The notes beneath the pieces were generated by a model. That model saw only the letters and a program-made list of their open reading frames with translations. It had not been told where the DNA came from and made no database searches. This document shows positions 39,738-51,720 of a DNA stretch of 64,000 bases, piece after piece (within the stretch, counting starts at the first letter, position 1; every line of letters begins with the position of its first letter). This DNA comes from Plectrocnemia conspersa (lineage: Eukaryota > Arthropoda > Insecta > Trichoptera > Polycentropodidae), in contig VTFK01000067.1 of assembly GCA_009617715.1 (NCBI GenBank), forward strand, positions 248,001-312,000. The letters run 5' to 3'. The translations under genes and the position numbers were made by a program.

Positions 39738-40021
39738 GGTTTTCCCAGTGGCGTAGATAGGGTATGTGCCGCCCAGGTCAATCCATAAATTTGCCGCCCC
39801 CCCCCATACATTTTTTACAGGGTCATAAAATCATCATTTCTTAAAATAATAAATTGGTTATTATTAAGCTCTTGTTATTCGTGGATTTATTAATGTTTTA
39901 GTGCATTCAGGGTTAAGAACCACACTAGACGATCCCATCGCGAATATGTCGCCCCCAAGCAAGTGCCGCCCGGGGCGGCCCGCCCCCTCCGCCCCCCCAT
40001 AGCTACGCCACTGGGTTTTCC
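39738..40021. mobile_element. hAT-like non-autonomous element with 8-bp duplication
   Basis: The 268-bp element (39746-40013) has ends CAGTGGCGTAG and its complement CTACGCCACTG (one differing base further in). It is flanked by an exact 8-bp direct repeat GGTTTTCC (39738-39745 and 40014-40021). An 8-bp target duplication with CA..TG ends is the hAT hallmark. Long C/G runs (CCGCCCCCCCCC and GCCCGCCCCCTCC) lie just inside both ends. No coding sequence. Confidence 0.85.
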
Positions 40022-40958
40022 CTTCCAATACACCCCATACATTGGCAGTGCTAACATTCTGTATTAAGGACCTCGGCTTAAGTGGGCAAAATACTACATT
40101 TTATTGTTTCAAATTGTTTTATAATAACACTGTATAATAGTTATAAACATATTTCATAATTATATTTATGATTTTTTCAAGAAACAAATGTATTATCATA
40201 TTAATTTAGAGAAAGAGCAGTAATTAGGTAAAAAAAACAACGTTATATTGGTGCTAGGCAAAAAATATTGTTAAAGGCGGCTGTGTATAAATTTTGCTTA
40301 TTTGTTTCTTATATTTAATGACTGATTATTAAAAGATTTTTTGTTTGTGGTTATTGTGCAATATTGGGTGTCCTGTACAATTCATATATCCTTTGTTGCG
40401 CTAAGTTTTATTTTTCGTTGTTCATAATAACTTATTATCTACATTCATAATGGATGACGATAGTGTCATTATCCATGATAAATGTATTTTACTTGTTCAA
40501 GATTTCATTTGTCGTTTGCCGTTTCCAGGATCTCGTAATTAATCATTGAAAATTTTGGTAAACATATGGTTGTTCAATGTAAAAAAAACAGAATTTCAAA
40601 CACAGATTGCGTCGAATAATATAAAAAAATTCTCCCATTAAATAATTTTTTTTTGTAAACGCTGTGGATAAGGCTGTTTTAGAACACAAAACATTTTTTT
40701 AAACGAATATAATAAGAAACGTATAACAAGGTAAGGATTATATTGTGGCGGTTCGTCCATATACGAGGCTGCAGCACTCCCAGTATAAAATGAATGTTAC
40801 TGTTTTAAATATTTTTATGCCTGTAACTTAGTCAACTTAGTAAAATTCTTTGTCTAGTATAATATCTTATATAATACATATTTAAGTTTTATTAATGATA
40901 TTTTGTTCAATCTTTCAACTTTTATTGCTGCAGCCTATCTACTACAAATTCTTACAGC

Positions 40959-41000
40959 CAGGAACGTTATTTCAGCTATTTACGGGGGGGGGGGGGAGGA
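40959..41000. mobile_element. terminus of a CAGGRACG hAT-like repeat
   Basis: CAGGAACGTTATTTCAGC followed by a run of about 14 Gs resembles, base for base with few changes, the complement of the right end of the element at 46324-46692 (CAGGGACGCCATTTCAGC plus a long G run). The opposite end was not located. Confidence 0.5.
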
Positions 41001-41238
41001 TTTTGCCAGTAAGTGGTCGTTTTTTAATGTTTACTTTTACATTTCATTAATATTCATTAAATGACATGCATTTTTCTGGTCAAACTCAAGGAGGGTCCTG
41101 TTTAAAATCCACGTCAAAAGCAATAAAATCGTGCCGTCGCCATCGCAGTGAAAACACTCGGTTATTTAGCGTTCATATTAAGACTTTTTATAACAATATT
41201 GCGACTTACAATTAGTGAAAATCGAATGAAGCACATCC

Positions 41239-41414
41239 AAACCGAATTTAACCCAATTGGAGAGCACAAAAACAATTATCCTTTCTCAGAAGGCAAAAAT
41301 CCACGTCAAAGGCAATAAAATCGCGACACGATTTTATTACTTTTGACGTGAATTCTTGACTTCTGAGAAGTGATAATTGCTTTTGCGCCCTCCTACTGAC
41401 CAAAATTCGGCTTG
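41239..41414. repeat. long imperfect hairpin
   Basis: The left arm from about 41239 (CCGAATTTAACCCAATTGG ... CACGTCAAAGGCAATAAAATCG) pairs with the right arm ending at about 41414. The arms are about 85 bp each, with scattered mismatches and a loop of a few bases near 41325. A third copy of the inner part (CCACGTCAAAAGCAATAAAA) lies outside the hairpin at about 41111. Confidence 0.75.
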
Positions 41415-42701
41415 AATATACTTTGACCAGTACTTTTATATCAGAAGTCTGTAGTAATATTGGTAAGGTTAGCTATTATATTTTAAAAACATTGTGAAAT
41501 ATCCAAGTGCAGACATCAAACACCCCATGAGAGATGAGTTGGCTTAGTTTATATTTTGAACTTGACCTGATGAAAGTTATAACACTATAATTAGTTTTAG
41601 AACTTTCATTAGGTTAGGTTTGGGTTTGAACAGTAAATGCACGTTTCGCATCTGTCAAATTGAGTTATATAGATAACATAAAGCAGCATACTATCGCCGA
41701 TCAGTTAAATTATATTTTCGTTAGTAGAAATATATATCTACTGGTAAAAAAGTGTTTTGATTTCACTAGTTAAAATATAACTTCACTGAAAAATTCACTG
41801 TAACATTTATACATCGCATGTATACATTACTACTTATTTAATAAATAAAGTAATATAATTTTACTAGCACCTGCCAGATAAATTATATTTTCACTGATAA
41901 AAATATATATCTACTGGTGAAAATGTATTTCGTTATAATTTCACCGAAATTACACATTTAAAAAAATAAATTCACTGAAATTACATATGTATTCTACATA
42001 TATTTAATAAATTAATTTCATAAAAATTAAAATAAGTAAGATCAATAATTATTGAAATTAATTACTGAAAAATTACAACAACCCTTATAATTTGGGCAGT
42101 GCAGCATTTTTTTTAAATATGTATTTTTTCGTCTGACAACAAATGGCCATTACAAAATTAAAAATGGCGCCGCCACTAAACTGCTGCATGGCTGGATCCA
42201 GCGCACACTAGGTTCTCGCCAGTTTCAGGCAAGTTTTATCTGTCAAATACAATTCTTTTATTTATTAATATAATAAAACATAATTTTACATTGTAATTGA
42301 ATTTTGAAAATTACACGCACTTTAAATAGGTTACTTACTATGTATTGTAACCTATATGAAAATACGCAGATAAATTCATTCCTGAAATCGAAGATTTACA
42401 TATAATATTTCTGTACATCTTAAGATTTAATTTTATATGTTTGAATTATACAACTTTTATATTTAAATTATCTTAGAATATAATAATACTCTAATTTATT
42501 AAGCAGAATAATCTAAGATTTTCATATAATTATATTTTACTATTTTTTTGTTTAGCTTAAATTTATTAAATTTTCATAAGCGATTGACTTCTATCTGATC
42601 TTTCAGCACGTGATCATTAAATATTTAAAGTATAAAATAAATGTTTATCCAGCATTATTTTTTTTAATTTATATTGTAGAAAACCATTATTGTTATGCTC
42701 G

Positions 42702-45700
42702 ATGATGGTCTCTCTGAAAAACATCGACACACTAAGCTATAGGCAATTACAAACTGCTGCAAAACGGTCCAATGTGCCTGCAAATCTGAAGGTAACTTAT
42801 ACGCCTATTAATTGTATTTCATTTTAATAATATCTGCGTAAAATATATTAAAATCACAATTTACCGTAAACGTATGTTGCCATGCTTTTATTTGTTTATA
42901 AACAAACTAGATATGCCAAAAGCGTATTGTTGCAAAGATCGGCTAAAAGTTATATTTAAATGAATATTTCTCAACTGCTGTTTTGTATATTTGTTATAAT
43001 TTTTTAAAAGGAAATTATAATATTATTTTAATTATTACGATTTGCGTACTTGAATGTATACGATAGATCTACTTTCGTTCGGAACTTGTAACAATATATT
43101 ATTGTCACAATTATCGAATTGATATCGCGTGTTTCAATAAATTATATAGTATGTGCATTATATATAAATATACATATATGTATTGTATATATAGAATCGT
43201 TTTTATAAAAATAATTAGCATATATGAACACGATTTATTTTGTTGAGTGGCAGAGATTTTTTCCATTAAATTAAACGTATTACTGTTAGTTATTTCTTAA
43301 TAATAATCTTATATAAATAACGTATAAAATATATAAAGAAATTATAAATTCTCTTATTTAAAGTTCCCAAAAATTCAATATGTTAAATATATATTAATAC
43401 TAAAATTACACTTTAATTTAAATTGCCTATTTTCTCACATTATAACAAATTTGTAATTGTAAATAAATATGTTAAATATATACTATAATATATCTACGCT
43501 GCCTAAGAACTATTTTACGCATATCATTTCACACTATTTTTTTATTACAAATCTGATCATCAAGACAAGGTTTTTCAAATTGTCATGATGGTCATTATAC
43601 AGAATTATAGAAACAATAAGTATACCATTACAATAATGCAATAAATTGTATCCCATAAAAAAAAACGTTATTACGTTATGTTCGTAATTATATATTCTTT
43701 TGAGATAACGAGTGTTTGATCCTATCCTAATCTCGACCGTTGGGCTACTTCGACTTAGGACGGAAACATACTATGTTGTTGTTTGTTATTATTCAACTTT
43801 TATTATTATTTTTCATACAGCTGGAGATTTAGAAACGTTTTCAGTGGTCGAGGGATATTCAGTAAGTAAAGATTCAAGAATAATAAAAATGCCATTCATT
43901 GTTACTGATGAACTTAAATAAAAAAATTGGGTATGAAGCTTAATTTTAGGCTATTGAAAACTGCGCGTTTTTGGTGTCGTAAAAGAGAGGAAACCGCCGA
44001 AATCAAGAATCTCGTACTAATCTCACTAAATTTATTAAAGGCAACGGTGGTTTAGAAATAAATAAAAAATAATAAATAATCTCACTTAATTTATGTATAT
44101 ATATGTTTTTTTAGAAAAGCTATTTGATCAAGTTGATAGTAGCTCGTTCTCGCGGAGACGAAAACCTCATCAAAAGAATCATTCAAGAGGCTCATCGCGA
44201 AAGAGTAAACAGCAAAGTGTGCCACGGTGACAAGGTGAAACTTTGAAAAATACTGGGTGTTTGTAATATTCCTCTTTTCGTCTATTAAATTCTAACTAGA
44301 CTTCAAAATCATTATTTTGCAATTTGTATTCAAGATTTGTCGATACGAAGGAGCTCCGGCTAGATTGATTTGCAAAGCGACTACTTCTAGGAAACCGAAT
44401 ACAGAATTAGAGAAACTTTTGAAAGCACCGATGTCTACTACTTTGAATGAACTGGAAGTAAATTACAGAAAGAGGCAGTGCAACAGTGATTCTTACGAGA
44501 TGAGGATGTCCAAAATAGCCAAATCTACGAGGTATTCCTTCATAGATCGAAGCGATAAAGCGCAATCTGTGCGAGGAAGATCCAGAAATAATTCCATTGT
44601 AATATATTAATAGTATCATTAAATCATATTTGATTGAATAATCAACTTTTTATTTATTTAGGGTGGATGGAGTAAAGATTCTGGTAGCAGTTACGATCCG
44701 TACGTGCAATGCATGAGTGTCGACGAAGACGAAGATCAGAGGGATCAAGTAGACTTTAAACCGATTCATAATGCCAATCACGAAATGAGGATGGTCAATC
44801 CTAAAAATCAAACTCCCAAATCTGATAAATCTTCATCTAGTGAATACTTAAACGTCGAAAGTTGGACCAACTATGAAAGCAGCACCAGCGAAGATCAGGA
44901 GACGAAGGGCAAAACGTCAGCTTTGGTACCTGCTTCCCAAGATTGTCAAAGATACAAAGATAATGATGTCAGAACGGAAGTCAGGAACGTTATAACCGTC
45001 GACGAATTTAACAGGTTAATAGCAAAATGAAATATTTCTCTGGGGTGTATCTTAAAATTATTTATTTTCCAGGTCTTTTGGTCGTGAACACATGTATTCA
45101 CGATCACAAAGCCAGCAAATCGTGTCGTCTGATATTCCTAAATTTGACCCTCAAGAGTGTTGTCTTAGAGCTCCTGAAGGAATGTATGCAAAAGAAAACT
45201 ACATCGTGATCAATCAGCACTTTCAATTTTATAGTTCAAACTATCCAGAAAATCGCAAGATAGGACAGGATCCTTCATATTTGGAGAATAACAACTTTCC
45301 AGCGATTGCAAGTGAAAATAGAAAACCGCTATTGGAAAAAGCTGCAAATAAACATGCAATTGATACAAATAATTTCAAGATTAATACAATGGGTATACAA
45401 ATTATTTGTTTGCAGTATTTAAAAAAATATATTTAACTAAAAATATTTTTAGCTCATAACTCAAAAGTAATTCCCGGAAGTGAAAGTGGGAATAAAAGGT
45501 AAATAAATATATTTATTTAATTATAAAATCTTATACGGTATAATGTATTAACATGTTTTTCATTAGAGTATATTCACAACGTAAGCCAATTTCTACAAAT
45601 AATAGTAATGGAATTCCGAAAATGATTGACACGAGCAAGAACAGAGGAGCTTTTAAAATGCTACAGAATAAGAATAATTCTAATCTAATTTCCAACTCAA

Positions 45701-48434
45701 ATTTATCTGAAAAGAAAGTTGAAGAAAACAGTGGTAGTATAATACGTTAAAATACTTTTAAGTCTATAATATATTTAATTGTTAACATTGATTTAGATCT
45801 GTTCAATGAGTTTATGTCTCTTGATCTCAGATATGATACGAACGAAGATGTTTCTTCTGTACTTCAGGACTATTTTAGTGCTTTAGATATTCCAGAAAAT
45901 GCACAGACGCCCAAAATTGTGCCTCCTAAGAACATGCCGATTATTGGTTCAGAGGAAGAGGTATGGTTTACGTTATTTTAATACTAAATTCGCACATGTT
46001 GTAGTTTATAATCCCAAATATTTTAAGGAAAATATCACGAGGTATTTTTAACCCTAATTATAAACAGTTTTTTGCATCACCTAGTCTTCATGTCGGATCG
46101 AAAAGCTACCTCGGACTTCTAAGTGTCATCTCGGACAATTCAACTCAGCTCTGCTTGGTGCGAGTTTGGCCTAACTGTCGCTTATTCCAAATTGAAAGCG
46201 GAGTGATAGTTCTGGATAAAGTTAACGGCAAAATAGTCCGAGGAAGTGATTCAGTACAATGGTCTAATTTATATATCCTTGAGAATTGGAATGAAGTTTA
46301 ACGTCCTTTCTAGTCCTCTGTCACAGATACGTCATTTGGGAAGGAGGCAGGTGGAGACATTTGCCCCCCTTGAATTTAGCCAGAAAGCACATTTCACTAA
46401 ATATTATAAATCTTAATGAAATCAAAATATAAAAAACGACAACCTTGTCAACTGGTCAATTTCCCCCCCCTTCCCTCTTGAAAAATGCTGAAATGACGTC
46501 TCTAATTCTAAACCAGAACATTTCGGGATATCCCTCAAAAAAATCTGAAAAAACAGTTTCGAATCTATCCCAAAAATATTTTTTTAAATATGTCATTTCA
46601 GTAAAATCATATTGAAATATTAAAAACACGACCACTGGTTGGTCAATTTTTGCCCCCCCCCCCCCCTGGAAAAAGCTGAAATGGCGTCCCTGCTCCATCA
46701 TCAATGATTTCAATGATTCAAGTTTTACTGTCTAATACATATATTATTAGATTGTATACCAGATTAACGGTTAAATCTAGGAATACTTGCTACCCGTTCG
46801 CACCGATGAACGAAGGTGCAGATTTTTTAAAAAAATATTAATGGACTTCCTTTGAGCAGTGATATTAATAGATCCTTCCTATTCGAGCAGTGATTTTGTT
46901 GCCGCAGTTCTTTAAATACCGCACGCACCTAGTCGTCATACTATTTTCTCAACTGTTCAGTCTCCACAGCAGTTGACTCAGAGAAGTCATTCCATCTGTA
47001 CCAAATTGGAAAAAGATTTTGGTAAATATATATAATCTTCGGTCATTTCTTAATTCACATTGAAAATAACCTGGCATAATTAGAAACATTAAAAGGCGAG
47101 AAAATGTTGGAGCAGTAAGAGCATCCATTTAGCAATTGCCGAGGCATTTCAAATATAAGCATGCCGTACTGAGGGATATCAAATTGGAGGGATATCAAAG
47201 CCGCTGGTTGGAGTTTTACGCTGTCCAAGTATACTAGAAGTACTATATGTTTGGGTGCCATCTAATTACAAGCTTGCATGGTTTCAATAACTGCTTTCAA
47301 AAACGTTATGTTTGTTATATATTTTAGTAGATGTTAAACTAAACAACGGTTTTTATTATTAAAAAGATCAATCGACAACATTTTGTCATGATTTCATGAA
47401 TCTATCTATAAATATTTTATTTAATCCTTTACTTTTGTATTATTAATCTAGAAACTAAATTACGACACTATATTTAGCATATCGCCATGTCTTATAACAT
47501 TTCAATAGTAAAAGCAATCCAGTCGTGTAAAACCAAAGTATTGACACTTGTAAATCGATCATTACAACAATAGCTCTAGCGTTATAGTGACTCATCTTAT
47601 CAAGGACCATTATTATTTTTGTTTTCATTTTAGGTTCATACTTCTCTGATTGAAGACTCTCAAATGGTGGAAGACTGGGATTCTCCGCAAAGCGATTATA
47701 CTAATTCGCGCAAAATCCCTACAAGTATGATTTGTTTCTTGTGCGATTGGTTAGGAAAAGTGTCAGATTTCAATAGACATATTAAAAAAGTAACGATTTG
47801 TTTTATATGTTAAAATCTGATAATCCAATTATCTGATTATTAATTTTATTTTAGAGACACTCTGATAACGTCTTCAAAACTAATGATGGTATGTTGACTA
47901 TCGCTCTCAACGTGGGATTGCTAAACAAACATGAGAATGTCAATCAGAAAAGTGTGTTTATTGAACACGCTGAGAATTTATATGTCGCTCATTTTAGATA
48001 CAAACACCCAGATATAATTTTACCTATAATATTGGTAAACATATAAATTGCTTAAGTAATATTCAAGTAGTATTTTACTCGAATTTAAAATTATTTTTCA
48101 GTCTATCCCACCAAGTGGACAATACGAAATTGAAAGTCCATTGCTGGCAATGGCCAAGTTTTATCTTCAAGTGATAAATCTAAACAAAGAACAAGAGATG
48201 GTATGGTCTGGAATGATAGAATGTATTAATATTCCTGGGAGAGAAATGGACGTGGACGTTTATTCCGATCGCAAGCACGATACTATAGAATTTTCTATGA
48301 GATCCCTAGACTTGGTTCCTACTAATATTGCAATGAAAGATATTCCTAAATATCTGCACAACTGTATCGTCGAACTGCACATTTTCATAGAAACGCTCGC
48401 AGACTTGCAAATTAACAATAATAATGCTCAATAA
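42702..48434 (+). CDS. SAP-like, C2H2-finger protein of unknown function
   Basis: Eleven exons join in frame to a 730-aa protein: 42702-42791, 44115-44234, 44335-44598, 44662-45014, 45073-45392, 45453-45498, 45567-45733, 45797-45960, 47634-47789, 47855-48034, 48102-48434. Residues 9-45 (LSYRQLQTAAKRSNVPANLK, then KSYLIKLIV) look like a SAP helix-turn-helix, a DNA- or chromatin-binding motif. Residues 80-500 are polar and low in complexity, probably disordered. One C2H2-like finger (C542, C545, H557, H562) follows. The last 160 residues look folded, and a SIAH/SINA-type substrate domain is one guess. VITVDEF (268-274) fits a SUMO-interaction motif. The SAP motif suggests a nuclear role, by inference. 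I do not recognise the gene. Confidence 0.75.
46090..46322. repeat. dispersed repeat copy 3 (intron 8 of the SAP/finger gene)
   Basis: Third copy of the family at 18970-19300 and 37560-37850. Landmarks are CTCTGCTTGGTGCGAGTTTG, ATTGAAAGCGGAGTGATAG and AGTGATTCAGTACAATGG. It directly abuts the hAT-like element that begins at 46324. Confidence 0.7.
46316..46700. mobile_element. hAT-like element, CAGGGACGCCATTT ends
   Basis: The element runs about 46324-46692 with inverted ends CAGATACGTCATTTGGG and CTGAAATGGCGTCCCTG. The flanks CTCTGTCA and CTCCATCA match at six of eight bases, as an aged 8-bp duplication would. A second copy of the right end (GCTGAAATGACGTCTCT, about 46486-46502) lies inside, so one copy may be nested in another or internally duplicated. 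C runs occur beside each end. Part of it (46360-46440) also matches 7795-7880. Confidence 0.65.
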
Positions 48435-48711
48435 GTGTATGTATAATATGGTGTGTAGTATAAAATGACATTTTTAAAATCTAACTAAATATACATATAT
48501 ACTTAATTGTAGTATAATTTTTAAATGTATTTGATCAATTTAGATATTTATTTGTATGATATTTTATAACTTTAAATTTTCATACAAATTTTAATTATAT
48601 TATAGTATTTTTATTTTATTATTTTTTCGTGTACTTTAATTGATTTAAAGTTTTGTATATTAGAATGTTATTTTATCAAAATGTAATAATATTTACATAT
48701 CCAACTGCATA

Positions 48712-48722
48712 AATAAATAAAA
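48712..48722 (+). terminator. candidate polyadenylation signal of the SAP/finger gene
   Basis: AAATAAATAAAATC, with overlapping AATAAA signals, lies about 280 bp past the stop codon at 48434. The 3' region between is AT-rich without coding content. Confidence 0.4.
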
Positions 48723-49915
48723 TCAACATTTTTAACACGTATTTTAATAGTATATGATAAACCTTTGTATATATGATAACATATATAGATCACAGAGCCG
48801 GATTCACTTATATACTAACTAGACTGAACATTGTATTATACACAAATAAATGCTGGATTTTGATCGTTGGATGCGACTAAAAATAGGGGAGCATGCTGAA
48901 ACAGCGATGCAAAAAGTTAATAACCGCTATTTTATATTCTTGAGACAAAGCGATAAAACAGTTTTCCATATCTAATCGATCTCTCGCACACATACGTATC
49001 TACAATTTTGCAAACAGAGCAATAATATTTTACGTCTTTCTGGATTAAAAGTAAACAAACTAGCCTGAAACCGACATCTTACTTTTAATACGTCACGGAT
49101 TATTTTATAATAAAATCCGGGATGAAGAATATTACACCTTGCAAAGGAGACGATATCGTTAGAAAACTAAAAATTGGAAAATAAATATGACACCTGCATA
49201 AGAACCAAAAACTGTGGAAAGCAGGACGATATTGCACAATATTATTGACAGAAGTCCACTATATAAGGGGTTGGAGTTCCCATACAAAATGACATCACTC
49301 TCGCTATCGGGATAGGAGCAAGCAACTTCACCAAAGCCCACTCTACGCCAGCGAAGACTTCCGAGACTCCTGCCTGGAACTTTGTCCTGTCGCAAAACCC
49401 CTGGACGTCCACAAGGAGCACCCACCATAGCAGAAGGCGAGCCAAGACCGACCCTTTTGAACAGCTGATATTTTGGCCATCCAGCACAATTCGTGACTTC
49501 TCTGATCTGAATAACTATGGGCGATTATTGAAATAAAGCGTTGTCACGTAATTATAAATAATATTAAATTTATACGAAACTTTGTACCATTTAGTAGGAT
49601 ATAAAAAGCTTGATTTTAAACAAAAATCAATGATTGATTATTTTAATTTGCAAAAATTAAAATTAAAGCTATAATGTACATATTTATGTATACATATTTC
49701 AATCAAAATATTCACAATATGTAGATATATTTTTCTTTCTCCTTTTGATTATGATTTATATATTTCTTTCGATTATCCGCAATATCCTCATTCCTCATCC
49801 TCAATTAGTGCGGATAAATCGATATTCTACTATAGTCTGAAAATGACGGTAGTATATTTTCTTTCTGGCAACACTGTCGCCGGCCGGCTTTATTGGTTAA
49901 GCGTCAGACGCCATC
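48723..49915. other. intergenic region upstream of Aos1, with a GC-richer block
   Basis: A block at about 49260-49480 is GC-richer than its neighbours and open on the minus strand (49159-49428 and 49242-49487). The peptides (e.g. PGRSLGSLRWRRVGFGEVAC) match nothing I know; a retroelement fragment is possible. The last 100 bp before the Aos1 start are GC-richer, as for a housekeeping promoter, with no TATA box seen. Confidence 0.4.
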
Positions 49916-51649
49916 ATGGAACTGTCAGAAGCCGAAGCCGAGCTTTACGATCGTCAAATTCGGCTATGGGGTCTCGATTCCCAAAAAAGGTTGGTTTCGA
50001 TTTGCGTGTAAGCAAAATTTGCAATTATTCCCGAACGTTGTGTTGCCTTTTCCAGGTTGCGCGCTGCGAAGATACTCCTCATCGGTTTGAAAGGCTTTGG
50101 AGCCGAAATAGCCAAGAATATCATTTTATCAGGCGTTAAAAGTGTCACTTTATTGGACAACCAACTTTTAACGGAAGAAGACACTCATGCTCAGTTCTTG
50201 GCTCCTACGACCGAAATTGGCACTAATGTAAGTATAGAAGAGTGACTCATTTGCTTGAATTTCATTACAGTTTTTATCTAATTCTCTGGAAAAAGTTGAG
50301 CGTTGTGAGAGTGGTGACAAGTTCTGTGTTTTCACTCAAATGAATTTAATTGTAAATCAATTATATATATCAAAGCTTAAAATACGTTTCATATAATTTA
50401 ATATCATTAAATTGAGATAGATGTTATGACGTCTAGGGGTAAGTGAGTGAGTTTTCGAATATCAAATTAAATTAGTTGCACCTAATATATTTTTTTGTAT
50501 GTAACATTTTTACTTGCCCACCTTTTAGCTGTAACTTAAAATCCTAATTATATTAACTATTTAAAAAATATATTTAAAATATCCTTGCCGTGTCCTAAGT
50601 CAGTGTATGTAAGAATGATTTTATTCTTTATTATATTATTTTAAACAGCCCATGTATGATGAAATTATTACAATTTTACATATACATTTGGCTATTGACT
50701 TGACAAAACACTTGTTGCATAGTGTTATTTTTACGTTTTATTACAACACTTCTATAATTGTTTCTTCAGAGAGCTGAAGCATCTGAAAAACGTGCCCAAG
50801 CGTTGAATCCCATGGTGAACATTATCGTGAACAAAACTTCCGTGGACGATTTGCCGGACGACTTTTACAAAGACTTTGACGTTGTTTGCGCTACAAACTG
50901 CTCCAAAAACCAATTGATCAAAATCAACAACGTTTGTCACTCGGAAGGTATCAAATTTTTTTGTGGACAAGTATGGGGAATGTTCGGCTACATGTTCGCT
51001 GATCTACAAGAACACGATTTCGCAGAGTAATAGCTTATATAAACAATGATAAATAAAATATGGTTATTATATGGTTATTGTTATTTTTAGAGACATTATT
51101 AAATATAGAGCTCCGAAACATTCCTCCGACGGTAAAGTTTCTAAAGTTGAATGCACTGTGAATACTGTCAAAGAAAAGCTTTCTTATACAGTTCTAGAGA
51201 ATGCTTTAAACGTCGATTGGTCCGATGTCAAATATTCTGGTAGATTGCGTCGTGGAGATCCGTCGTACTTTGTTACAAAAGGTATAGTGTGAATCAAATC
51301 TATGCTACTTTATAAAATGCCTAATTATTTTCATCATGTTTTAGTTCTTTTACAATTTCGCATTCAAACCGGACGCGATCCTGATCCGGAACGTTATGAA
51401 GAAGATTATGATACGTTACTTTCACTGCGTAATAGCTTGATGGAAGAGAGCGGAGTTCCCGTTGAGTTTGTCCCCGATTCTATCTTCGAATATGTGTTTG
51501 AGGAAGTGTCTCCGGCGTGTGCAATAGTTGGCGGTGTTCTTGGTCAAGAAATCATCAAAGCCGTCAGCCAGAAAGAATCTCCGCACGATAACATGTTCTT
51601 CTTTAATCCCATGAAGTGTCTCGGATTGATTGAGAGATATGGATATTGA
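49916..51649 (+). CDS. Aos1: SUMO-activating enzyme subunit 1 (Aos1/SAE1)
   Basis: Five exons (49916-49989, 50056-50227, 50770-51026, 51091-51281, 51345-51649) join in frame to 999 nt, 332 aa, close to the family's usual 330-350. The N-terminus reads LYDRQIRLWGLDSQKRLRAA, the conserved start of E1 adenylation subunits including the Arg that reaches into the partner's ATP site. It is followed by the nucleotide-fold loop LIGLKGFGAEIAKNIILSGV and LLDNQLLTEEDTHAQFL. The C-terminus has SPACAIVGGVLGQEIIKAVS and FFFNPMKCLGLIERYGY. Aos1 pairs with Uba2 to adenylate SUMO. The catalytic Cys is on Uba2, so its absence here is normal. The start is the first in-frame ATG, with family-like residues right after it. 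Confidence 0.96.
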
Positions 51650-51710
51650 TCTGATAATATCAAGTATTATTACAATATGTTATGTAACGTATTTTGTGAA
51701 TTTAATTTTT

Positions 51711-51720
51711 AATAAAATAA
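51711..51720 (+). terminator. polyadenylation signal of Aos1
   Basis: AATAAAATAA lies 62 bp past the TGA at 51647-51649, a normal distance for a cleavage signal. Confidence 0.6.

Larger units (their letters stand above)
40022..42701. other. intergenic repeats between apoLTP and the SAP/zinc-finger gene
   Basis: I see no gene here. Recognisable pieces are a hAT-like terminus near 40959 followed by a G run at about 40984-40996, a long inverted repeat at 41239-41414, and an imperfect direct repeat (TAAATTATATTTTC...AAATATATATCTACTGGT) at about 41706 and 41880. The rest is AT-rich. Confidence 0.5.

Noticed and set aside
43821..43861. Exon-like segment with CAG before and GTAAGT after in intron 2 of the SAP/finger gene
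   Set aside because: It is 41 nt, so including it would shift the frame between exons 1 and 2, which join in frame without it.
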